This document shows, one piece after another, positions 10,786 to 20,111 of a DNA stretch of 64,000 bases. The notes below the pieces were generated by a model, which worked only from the letters and a program-made list of their open reading frames with translations, was not told the origin of the DNA and did no database searches. Source of the DNA: Lantana camara (lineage: Eukaryota > Streptophyta > Magnoliopsida > Lamiales > Verbenaceae); contig CM074857.1 in the NCBI GenBank assembly GCA_037501455.1, forward strand, positions 100,101,501 to 100,165,500. Direction: 5' to 3'. The position numbers were made by a program, and so were the translations under genes. Position 1 is the first letter of the stretch; every line of letters starts with the position of its first letter.

Positions 10786-11628
10786 TATGTGGGTTTGAAT
10801 CGAACCCTTCGACCCGACATGTGAATAGTAATGGTGAATAGTAACCTTGAATAGTAATCTGGAATAGTACTTTTGAATAGTAAAATGAAATAAAATTCGG
10901 GATACCTAATTAGACGTTTGCACTTAGGGTTTCCCAACCTCGGGTCTAAAATATCTTTTCAAAATGAGTTTTCTTTCGTGGATTTCTTTCATAACCTTAG
11001 GTTACATTAGGATTCATAATTTGACTAATACTTACTCGACTTTAGTAAGATCATAGTCTCACGTTAAGATAACTCACTTCAATGTGTTTCTTTATGTGAT
11101 ACCTTATCTCTAATACCTTAAGTGGTATTACTCTCATGTGTTATCTCCTTATGTGACTTCATCATTCATATGCATCATGTAGAGTGGGTCTTAGTTCTTA
11201 AACTCACTTTAGTACGTCACTTACATGAGTTAAGGTTGAGCACTAGGATCCCCATGGCACTGTTTAATCATACTACGCATCTTTACCTATTACTAGGTGA
11301 GGTTAACTATTTCAAACTGGAACCATGATTATATCTATAGTATCAAATGTTTTCAAAACCAACACCTAGTTCTTTCAATGCATTACTTAAAGTATTTCCT
11401 TATCGGGATAACTCTTTCATCGATCATTTACTTCATTTATCATTAATTCAAATATCATATTCATTTATCGTGAAAATATCATATTCAAATTCAATTATCA
11501 TTTCAAACAATCATATTCATTTATTCAAAGTTTATCGTTCATTGTTCATCATCGCATCATTTATACATGTCCTTCACGGACTACATTGTATTCAAGCATT
11601 CGGATTTACTCCGGATGTTCATTCATAT

Positions 11629-12170
11629 CACTACTAGAAAAATGGGTTTTTGTGACGCTGGAAAGCGTCACGAAAAATGGTGATTTTGTGACGCGTTCGA
11701 TTTTGTGACGCTATGTAAAAGTGTCACTTGTGTAACCGTCACAATATGATATTGTGATGCTTCTATTATGACTGTTTAATGTGTCATTACAGACGTGATG
11801 TTGCGACGCTTTTCAGCGTCACATATAATGATATTGTGATGCTTTTCAGCATCACATTTAATATTTAACTCTCGTAACTAACGGTTAATAGGACGTTTAA
11901 AAGCGTCACAATAGGCTTTATTATGACACAATAAAGTGTCATTGAAAAGTGTGATATGCCGGTTTAAAACTTTATTATGACGAAAAATAACGTCACAATA
12001 AATGGTATTATGACACAATAAAGCGTCATCAAAACGTTTGCTATAACGGATTTAGCGTCACATTATCTTATATTATGATGGAATAAAGTGTCACATTAAG
12101 TGATATTTTGACGGAATAAAGCATCACATTAAGTGATATTAGGACAAAATAAAATATCATTAAAACTTAT
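11629..12170. repeat. Left terminal and subterminal repeat region of the CACTA element
   Basis: After the 13-bp inverted terminus come many copies of GCGTCAC, GTGACGC and degenerate forms (AGCGTCA, AAGTGTCA) in both orientations. In En/Spm elements such subterminal motifs bind the TNPA-type transposase. Degeneration rises inwards. Confidence 0.85.
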
Positions 12171-12534
12171 ATTTTCCCGAATAATTGTAATTCTATTCTA
12201 GTAATTTAGTCTCAACAAACAAATCTAAATAACAACATAATTAAAAAAAACCAAATCAAATAACATAATAATAATATGTTCACGAAATATTCAATCCAAG
12301 ATAATATTAGGTACAATTTGGACCTAATATATGATATTGGCCACAACAACCAAAATGACAAAAGGTTAAGTATCAATGACGGCTACTTACAGTACTTAGA
12401 GTACGTAGTTGAGAATTGAACGAAAACAAACCAAGCCACACAAATGGCGTCAATCGTGAGCCATAACAACCTATATAAAAAATCCATTTTTGTAGTCAAT
12501 ATTAAATAGGTATTAAATAAATTTTCGTTGAGCT

Positions 12535-12760
12535 AATGAATGATCCTTACCAAATTTTTTGGCCATGCAACAACCTCCCCAATTGCATCTCCAATTTTTT
12601 TGAAATGTGACTGCAACATTGATGACCACCTCAAACCAATTATTTCCCAACAATACTTGCCCAACTCTTTTTAATGAATCTAAACTTTGAAGACAACCAA
12701 TCACCACAATTTTAGATGGATCAAACATACTTTTTAATAACACTTTTGATCCAACCTACA
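12535..12760 (-). pseudogene. TNP1-like (En/Spm-type) transposase fragment
   Basis: Minus-strand translation gives KVLLKSMFDPSKIVVIGCL, then WFEVVINVAV, and in a second frame IGDAIGEVVAWPKNL. These match the conserved C-terminal domain of plant TNP1/En-Spm-like transposase proteins (the 'GxxVxLKS..P...VA.G', 'EV.V.VA', 'IG.A.G..VAWP' pattern). The frame changes at a run of A residues (forward T run near 12594-12601), so the copy is frameshifted. It is only about 75 residues and ends at a donor-like site or stop. It lies 0.9 kb from the left terminus, as expected for a transposase relic of the element itself rather than a captured host gene. Confidence 0.7.
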
Positions 12761-12989
12761 TAATTTAGAGAAACCAATAAATAAAATTAATAGCAAAACT
12801 GTCTTGACAAACAACCACAAGAAAAAATTTCTGATTTAAAAGAATGCAACCGAAATACCACTAACTAAGCATTAATAATTCATAAGTACTCCTGTAAAAA
12901 AGTTTTGAGAAATTCATACATTTAGCAACTTTTCTGAAGCCATTATTTCAGACCAGTAAACAAGGGACTGCTGTGATGTTTTGAATTTT

Positions 12990-13330
12990 TCTCTGGTATC
13001 AAATAGACTCAGATTAGCATAAAATTTAATAGGCTTAAACCTTAATATACTAGTAATGCCCAGTTAAAACTGTTTTTAAAACCGAGATCGTGTGAGTGCG
13101 GAATGTATGTCTGAAGTTTCTGCATGCATGCTGTCACAGTTCTGTTTATGCATTCAACTCTATTGATCATGCAATACTCATCCAAAAACATCAAAACTCA
13201 TGACACAACTTTGCCTACAACATTCCTAAACATATTTAAGACATAAACACTCATGTTTCGATGCTTCAATACTGTCAAATCAGCGATTCCATCAAAAGTT
13301 CTTCATATCCTGTTTTAAAGCAAAGTCAAG
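12990..13330. repeat. Diverged copy of the 1047-1478 repeat
   Basis: Shared, in order, with 1047-1478 and 1767-2182: 'ggtatca', '..atatacta', 'cagttaaaac', 'tctgaagtt.ctgc', 'atgcattc', and a run similar to 'aaaactcatg..aaca'. It is noncoding. Presence inside a complete CACTA element and near another CACTA end suggests that it travels with this superfamily. Confidence 0.55.
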
Positions 13331-13789
13331 GCGATTAACTCAATGAAATTGTATCACTACCATACTTCTAATCCTATTCAGAATATGTAACTCCATCCTA
13401 AGAAATTAGAATGCAAAATCATCTCTTATTACATATTTAAGCTAAGAACTCATGCTAAAACAAGCATACATCATTCGTAATCATATAGGAATAATCAAAA
13501 TACAACACACATTCTAAATCATCAAGAACTGAAATCCAAAGAATCAAGAACGGGTAAAATGTACCTGTAGAGGTATAATGTTCATTGACGATGATGTGGA
13601 TGGGCGAAATGTTGTATCATGAAATCGAGATGAAGATGATGAAGGGACTCTAGTTGTTTCTGGAGGAAAGTTGTCTGGTGCTCGTTGCATGTTCATTTTT
13701 AGAAGTTCTTGTATTTGTCTATTTTAAAGAGTGCATGATTAAAAAAGGTTATTTCTCCTTGAAAACAAGTGCAAGAAATCTGAACTAAC

Positions 13790-14579
13790 CATTTTTATGG
13801 CTAAAGCAAAATTGCCTTGAGCAAAATGAACATGAGCCAGGTTAATCCACACATCTGGCATCTGGACATTAAAACTTCCACTAGCAGCTTCTTGAACCTG
13901 CAAAAAAGGAGGGGAAGAAACAGTTAAAAAGGTAGAAATCTTTCTTTTTGTCATAAATAGTTAATTATAAAATGCAGCTGACCTGTGTGAACAGATCTTT
14001 TGTTATATCAAATTGACCTTTTTCTGCAAATACCATACCAGCACCATTTGCTGCATAGAGGTTAGCAGATTGCTGCAGCAGAACCTGGAAGGATAAAATA
14101 TAAAAGGAATTTTATCCTGCACATTTAAACTGCGTCTAGAAAAATAATAAGAGAAAGGACCAGCTATTAATAAGATGGCCTTCACATAAATACGACAATT
14201 AATCATACTTTTGTGTACAATTCCTTAGCCTTTTCATAATGTGTAGCTTCCAACTTTGGATTTCTTTTCTCATTGCGGTTGGCAGCAAAGCAATTCCAGT
14301 TTCCCTATTAGATACCAAGGTAAGTGCATAAGTAACTCAATTTGCTAGTTAGTTTGTTACAAGCAATGACTAGTATAAAATTGACTATGCAAGCTCCAAA
14401 AAGTAAAAAACGAACTCAAGTTTCTTGCAGTTTCATGACTGCATTAAAATATAGAAGTTGGCCTGGAAATTACAATTAAAAAGTCTAGACCAAATTCTGG
14501 TGAAAGAACATGAATTGTATAAGAATTTATGCATCTATTACTTACCAGACAAACTGCAGCATAAGAATCTTTGATATGC
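13790..14579 (-). pseudogene. CTR9: Captured exons of CTR9 (Paf1 complex TPR subunit)
   Basis: Four minus-strand exons can be drawn with GT..AG introns: 14579-14546, 14304-14209, 14084-13983 and 13897-13790. Their peptides include KDSYAAVCL, FAANRNEKRNPKLEATHYEK, SANLYAANGAGMVFAEKGQF and MPDVWINLAHVHFAQGNFAL. This is the middle TPR array of the plant CTR9 protein, a subunit of the Paf1 complex that acts with RNA polymerase II. The last three exons are 96, 102 and 108 nt, whole numbers of codons, with no stop across the four. Introns are retained, so the fragment was taken as DNA and not as cDNA. It covers only about 113 of roughly 1000 residues and is not a functional CTR9 gene. A chimeric transcript from the element remains possible. 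Confidence 0.9.
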
Positions 14580-16058
14580 CTACAACCAAAAAAAAATAAA
14601 AATTAGGCTAGCACAACTAAGAGTTGAAGTTCTTAAAAGGTATAACACAATTCATTTTGATATATATATAACACAATAAAAGGAATTAAGAATATCAAAA
14701 TGAGAATTGACATTACATTGCTTGTACAAACAAGAAATGAGAATTGAATACTGCTTATGTACTTAAACAATGAGAAGTTGTTACTATCCAACATTCTGCA
14801 CTTGCCAATGCAATGTAGCTTGGCCTTTTGTCATACATTATAAAAGAGCAAAAGCAAGGTTAATAATTAATTCCAATTTGAGGATTAAACAAGCATGCCA
14901 ATGACCACTTCACACTCCCCTTATATAATTTCAGATTTAAAAGAATTTTGAATATCAATGTGGTATCGATATATCAAGAATCAGTTCAGTACTCATACTC
15001 AGCTGATCATATATATCACAGATGGAAATATTGAATTATGTTCCTTTGCTGATCGTATAACTCACGGTTTAGTTTAAAAGGCCCAACACACACATGCTCC
15101 TAAGACAGCATATTACAAGCTTATGTAAAAGGTGAATAATTTTCAAAACATTAATACTCAATGTACAGAGTAATTAATTAAGCTTTGTCAAAACATTGTA
15201 CAGAGTAACCAATGAAACTTGAATTATCTCAAACCCATATAAAATATTGGATTGATCATACAAACTTCGTCTTCTTTTATAAATATAAAATCACAAAATA
15301 CGTACTCAGAGTAATTAATTAATTAGCCAAATGTATTACTAGCTGTTATGATTATTAATGAAGCAAGACACAACTATTAATGAAGCGAGGCACAACAAGG
15401 GACCACTGTCATGATTATTAGCTGCATTAACCAAGTTGCGAAGCGTCATTTGGAACCTTAGGAAGAAATTTAGAAAAAATGCAATATCATACATCAACTT
15501 ACCATGTTGATGTGGTTGACCATCTATGGCAATGCGCTCCCATGGCTTCTCAACTATATTGATAACTGCTGCAGTGATGTGGAGGAAATAATTAGATTAA
15601 GAAAAAGGTAACTAACACTAACACTGTCATCACTAACTAACTAATTATATTAATACTTATACAATCCTTCAAGCCATTTGTTAATGGCCATCATCACTAA
15701 CTAACACTATCTATTACTTCGAAACTCATGTCTAATGAACAAAATATTCTATATATTAGAATTATACTAATTTAAAACTGTATAACCTTCCGAGTGTAGG
15801 CTCTGTTCCTACATATAACCTTTCAAGAATGATTCGTAACAGCCATACAAAAATCATGAACTATACATTTCGATCTATCCACAACCAAAAATGGATAAAT
15901 TTCAGGGTTTATTATTAAAACTTTTTGGGAAAAAGAATCGGACATTCTGACTACGACACATCAAAACTGGAAAACTGGGATACTCTTTATGGAAGCAAGA
16001 ACTGATTTATATCACAAGCATAAACAACAAACTGAAAAGAAATAAAGTAATAAATTAC
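14580..16058. other. Noncoding interior of the CACTA element
   Basis: AT-rich, with no ORF of note. A minus-strand piece at 15568-15503 looks like a small exon (AG before, GTAAGT after; peptide includes EKPWERIAIDGQPHQH), but its phase does not follow from the exon upstream. It may be part of one of the captured genes. Confidence 0.4.
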
Positions 16059-16688
16059 CTTGGAAGAAGATTCCTTTTTGGATTGTTTCTTTCTTTTCTT
16101 CCAATTCTGAGAGAAAGCATCAAAGCCAAAAGGTCCACTCGGACCAAAACCAGAGAGGCTAATTGTGGCTGCCTTTGCTGCCAAAGGATTGAATTGAGCT
16201 GGTGTTATTTCCGTTGAACGAACAAATGACCTTTCAGAAAGAGGTACAACTCCATTTTGCCCATGGAAGAGCCTAAATGCCATATCAAAATTAGGACCAT
16301 CCTCAAATATAGGACTTTTTCCGTCCCTCGCCTGAGTAGAAACAATTAAAGAAGATAAGTGAGACTACGTTTAAATATATAAACTAAAGTACCATCAAAC
16401 AATGTGGTTTTTCTCACAATTAGGTTAACGTTATATGCCTAAACATCTTTTAACATAATATCAATTATTTACACATTATTAAGCGAAAGTAGTAACGCTA
16501 TTAATTATTTTACTAATAGTAAAGTAAAATTAAAGATTGAAAGAACGGCTTACAGGAACTGGGAAAGCAGTAGCAGTTGAGAAAGAGAAGTTAGTGTGTT
16601 CATTGATGTTTCTCAAAAATGGACACCTAACAATGTCCTGGTTATGATGCGAGGACCCCCCATTCAAGTTTCCAAATAAAAAATCCAT
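16059..16688 (-). pseudogene. Captured 5' exons of an unidentified conserved plant gene
   Basis: Minus-strand exon 1 runs from an ATG at 16688 (MDFLFGNLNGGSSHHNQD, then RCPFLRNINEHTNFSF) to a GTAAGC donor after 16554. Exon 2 starts after an AG at 16331 (ARDGKSPIFEDGPNFDMAFR, LFHGQNGVVPLSERSF, NPLAAKAATISLSGFGPSG) and ends with a Lys-rich stretch at a GTAATT donor after 16059. The junction is in phase (PVP|ARDG) and open throughout. The composition is that of a real protein, and I believe it is conserved in plants, but I cannot name it. Upstream sequence to about 17850 with a (CT)n tract on this strand looks like a 5' leader, so promoter and first exons may have been captured together. The CTR9 exons follow downstream on the same strand. 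Confidence 0.65.
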
Positions 16689-17545
16689 TTCGAAGCGTAT
16701 ATTTCTTGCAAAAGAACGAAAAGGTTCGCAAAATTGTACATGTTGGAAAAAGATATTAATCACAATAAGAAAAGGGAGAACATAAACCCAGAATATCAAA
16801 ATAACAGTTCACATAGCTCCAAATAAGGATCTACATCTCAAATTCTAGCCCAAAACATATATAACATCTTAAGTGCATAGTATGCCAAAAGATACCGAAA
16901 TACGTACATATATATATACACACACACATACATATATTCCTTTCTTCTGGCCAATATATGCCTAAAGATAACATTTTATACACATTAAACTCGAAACCCA
17001 TTAGCTACAAAAATCAAATCTTTTTCTGTCAACTGCACCTGATGATTATCAATCAAAACCAAATTCTTAAACCCAAATCAGCTCATACAAAAACAACTAT
17101 AAATTCAATTTAAACAACCTGTAATTATTCTAATTGTGCTTGCAAGCCAACTAATCTACGTAAAACGAAACACAAAGATGAAGTACCACAAACCCCCAAA
17201 TGTAGATAATTCCGACAAGATACAAATCACAAGCGAACTAAAAAGTGCGAAAATTAGGAAAGATAAATAATTAAACAAAAATTTTAGCCCATTGACTAAC
17301 AAAACAAACACAAAACCCATGTAAGTTTTTACAGAAAAACCTAAATCAAAATTCAATTTAAACCATGACAACAAACAATTGAACTCTATGAAATACCGGA
17401 AAGTCAAATCATTTCACATCGATCATATTCACAAACACCAAAACGAAAAAGAATCAAAGAAAGAGAAGATCCTGACCTTAACAATTATAACGACCCAATT
17501 GCTCAAGTAGGGATATAGGATCAAAAACCTTGAGCGAGAAGGGAT

Positions 17546-17548
<3 letters not shown>
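16689..17548. other. AT-rich CACTA interior, likely captured first-intron or leader sequence
   Basis: No ORF is convincing. It lies between the captured ATG exon and the (AG)n tract and may be leader or first-intron sequence of the same captured gene. Confidence 0.35.

Positions 17549-17576
<28 letters not shown>
17549..17576. repeat. (GA)n microsatellite
   Basis: About 13-14 GA units. On the minus strand this is a (CT)n tract, common in plant 5' leaders, upstream of the captured exons at 16059-16688. Confidence 0.85.
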
Positions 17577-17929
17577 GAGAAAAATGGAGTAGGTAAGAGG
17601 AAGATGAGAAAGGATAAATGCGGCGGAGTAGCGACGGAGCAGCAGGAGCAGCGAAACGTTAGAGCTCTGGAGCAGCAGAACCTCTAATACCTCGATTTCT
17701 TTGATTTCATTGAGTAGGGTTTGTTCAATTTCGTTGAGCTCTGGAGCAGCAAGTTCTATTTTTTTTGTTTGATAAATTAGAAATGTGCTTCCTGATGCTT
17801 CCCACATTTTTTTTCCAAGAAATGTGTCCCTCATTTTTTTTGGTCCAAACACGCCAAAAATTACCGCCTAAAAGCCACTCTTCTAATAAAACTAAAGAAA
17901 GAATAATATTTTATAAATATATTATATTG

Positions 17930-18152
17930 AGACACTTATATATTAAAGCGTCACAATAAATCTATTATATTGTGACGCCTTCTAAAAAAACATCTCATTA
18001 TTATTATTTTATTTGATAAATAATTTAATAATAAAATAAATTAGATCTAATTTAACAGATTTACAAAAAGTGTCACAATAGGGTGGTTTCTTGTGACGCG
18101 TTTTAAAAAGCGTGATATTAGAGCGTCATAACAGACTGTTTTTCTAGTAGTG
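17930..18152. repeat. Right subterminal and terminal repeat region of the CACTA element
   Basis: Contains AAGCGTCACAATA, TTGTGACGCC, AAAAGTGTCACAATA and GTGACGCG units, the inverted equivalents of those near the left end, and closes with TTTTTCTAGTAGTG. Confidence 0.85.
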
Positions 18153-19251
18153 TATGCAAGCTTTATCATTTCATCGTTATTGGGCCTGACGGTTATGTGT
18201 GGAACTGATGCTCGGGAGGTGAGTGCCAACGACTTCACTAATATTGGCCATCACCATTAGACAATTGACAACGGCTTTAATCGGATGTTGGTTAAGTCAG
18301 TACAATCTGTCAGAGAAAGGACCGCAAATCCTTATCTCATTCATCATTTATCGTCACCTAGGACTAGCTACCCGAAGTGACACCGGAGAAGGGTGGTGCA
18401 TGTGTGTATGTTCAAGATGTTGTTGATCTCGATCCAACATCGCTCATCGTACATTGTTTTCAAGGAGTAAGGGTGGAAGATGCCTAGCTTACGGGCATAA
18501 ATCATTTTATAAACATTGGTTCATATTTACCAAAGTTATCATTTACCCTTATCCCGCTTTATTAAAATCATATGAACCAAATCATATCATATGTGTATGC
18601 GTGTGACATCATCATTTGCATATCAGATGTTTTCATAAAGTATTTGTCTTTCAAATCATTCTTCAAGGTAAACTTTATTCATTTCAAATATCCTTTCATT
18701 TCAAGAGTATTCCTTTTAAGTACTCCCTCCCTTAGTCACTTTGACTAATACCTCTACCTGTTTTCTAGCCTCATCGTTTCAAGTTTTGCAGCCGCACTGT
18801 AGAGGTATCTTGAAGCTCTAGAATGTCTATTTTTGCCCGAGTCAGGACTTATATGTTATTAATCTATTTTGTGTCCTGCATTATGATATACGGTTGTATA
18901 TGTTCCTAGCTTTATTCTGTAACTTGATACATTGCTACTTTGTTTATAATATGCTCCCGTGACATTGTCCAATTACTTATACATATCATTACTTGTCTCT
19001 TCTACTTAAACGTGATTGTATTGTTCATCATATGTGCTCATTACTTGTCACCACCATGCATGGATTTAAAAGTTTCAAATTTTCCTAATTTTCGCTGCAT
19101 TATCATCGAGCATTCATCATGATCTTCATCAACCGTTCGTCGGTGTATTTGTTGTGTGATGGCTTACACCATTATTTGATGAGTATATCGGTGCGGGGGT
19201 TGGAGCGTTCCTCTCCATATATATATACAAGTGGGGCGCCACAGCTTGAGT

Positions 19252-19263
19252 TGGTATCAGAGC
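19252..19263 (+). other. Primer binding site (initiator Met tRNA), Gypsy 1
   Basis: TGGTATCAGAGC lies 8 bp after the 5' LTR end (..GCCACA at 19243). The gap is longer than the usual 0-3 bp. The LTR end is fixed by comparison with the 3' LTR (..GCTACA at 32264 followed by the target duplication). Confidence 0.85.
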
Positions 19264-19428
19264 ATCGGGTTAAGTAAGAAGAGACTTAACCTAGATTGCT
19301 CTCATGTTGCATCAAGGATTGTTCACGTATTGCATCAGGATCATTCTCATACTGCATCGAGGAAGACTGTTTTGGGATACATGGTTCTATTGTCTGGTTT
19401 TCATATCTATGGTGTTCTCTGTATAGCT

Positions 19429-20111
19429 ATGGCAGTTGAGCCGCACCGTGATCCCAATCAGCAATAGATGGATGAGGCATTCTTTGAGCAGTTTGAGGCT
19501 CCACGCACTGTAGCTGTATCTCACCATGGAGGTACTCATTTCTACACCTGGCGTAGAGTGAGGGACAATAGCAGACCTGGGTATTCCTATCCTAACAGGG
19601 TTGTGCACCTTCTCGAGTCTGAGCGAGATGGTTACTTTTAAGAGCATCAGAGATCCCGCGAGGTCAGGTTGGAGGCTATGCGCCATCAGGATCACTCCAT
19701 GCAGCATCTGATTGAAAGGGACATTGCTCGTGAGCATGCTGTTGAGATGACTCATGTTGCTGAGCAGAGGGCTGCACGCATTGCTGACCTGGAGGCAGAC
19801 CTTATGCAAATGACCATTGACCGTGATACCTCTATGGAGCGCTACCAGCACTATCGTGCATGTATGAGAGCTCGTCTGTATGATGCCTATCACCTATCTG
19901 ATGAGAAGCAGTTGAGGAGGTCGAGGGTCAGGATGTCAATCAGGCCTCTGAGGAGCCCGAGCCTATGCAGGAGCAGTCTGATGGAGGTAACAATGGATCT
20001 GATGATGATGATGATGATGGAGGTGACGTAGCAGGGCATGGTCAGGGTGAGGTGGTTGTTGTTTCTGATGACACTACTAGGGGTTTTTTGGACCACAGTT
20101 ACCAGGGTTGA
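19429..20111 (+). pseudogene. Extra leader ORF of Gypsy 1: coiled-coil protein with acidic tail
   Basis: Between primer site and gag there is a frame from the ATG at 19429, with a likely alternative start at 19468. It encodes MDEAFFEQFEAPRT, then WRRVRDNSRPGYSYPNRVVH. A long helical, Arg/Glu/His-rich segment follows (ERDIAREHAVEMTHVAEQRA, ADLEADLMQMTIDRD). After an indel near 19910 the frame continues to 20111 with a strongly acidic tail (EEVEGQD, GSDDDDDDGGDV, GEVVVVSDD). One stop lies before 19468 and another near 19638. Total length would be about 225 residues. It is neither gag nor pol and I do not recognise a domain. Accessory ORFs upstream of gag are known in Tat/Ogre-type elements, whereas this element's pol is chromovirus-like. 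Confidence 0.6.

Larger units (their letters stand above)
11629..18152. mobile_element. Complete CACTA transposon with captured gene fragments (6524 bp)
   Basis: Left terminus CACTACTAGAAAAA and right terminus TTTTTCTAGTAGTG are perfect inverted repeats over the first 13-14 bp. The element is flanked by the 3-bp duplication tat (11626-11628 and 18153-18155). The empty site is present in the other LTR of the same host element (ttcattcatatgcaagctt near 31162), which fixes both ends exactly. Subterminal regions are filled with GCGTCAC/GTGACGC units. The interior holds a TNP1-like transposase remnant, CTR9 exons and exons of another plant gene, all on the minus strand. No TNP2 transposase is seen, so it is non-autonomous. 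Confidence 0.95.
8835..19243 (+). repeat. 5' LTR of Gypsy 1, split by a CACTA transposon
   Basis: Starts TGTAACAGCCCG and ends GGCGCCACA. Removing the 6524-bp CACTA element and one tat duplicate leaves about 3.88 kb, against 3856 bp for the 3' LTR. Contents include a TATA box at 9911, a long C run at 10013 and a (TG)n stretch near 10710-10785. Confidence 0.92.

Noticed and set aside
10680..10937. His/Thr-rich minus-strand ORF
   Set aside because: Translation of a (TG)n microsatellite in the LTR. The same artefact appears at 30228-30467.
13790..14579. Functional host CTR9 gene in place
   Set aside because: Only four internal exons are present, bounded by CACTA sequence. No start, no C-terminus, and the whole lies inside a transposon that sits in an LTR.
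17478..17852. 124-residue minus-strand ORF with Ser-Leu repeats
   Set aside because: Runs through a (GA)n tract and CACTA subterminal sequence. More likely the leader of the captured gene than a protein.
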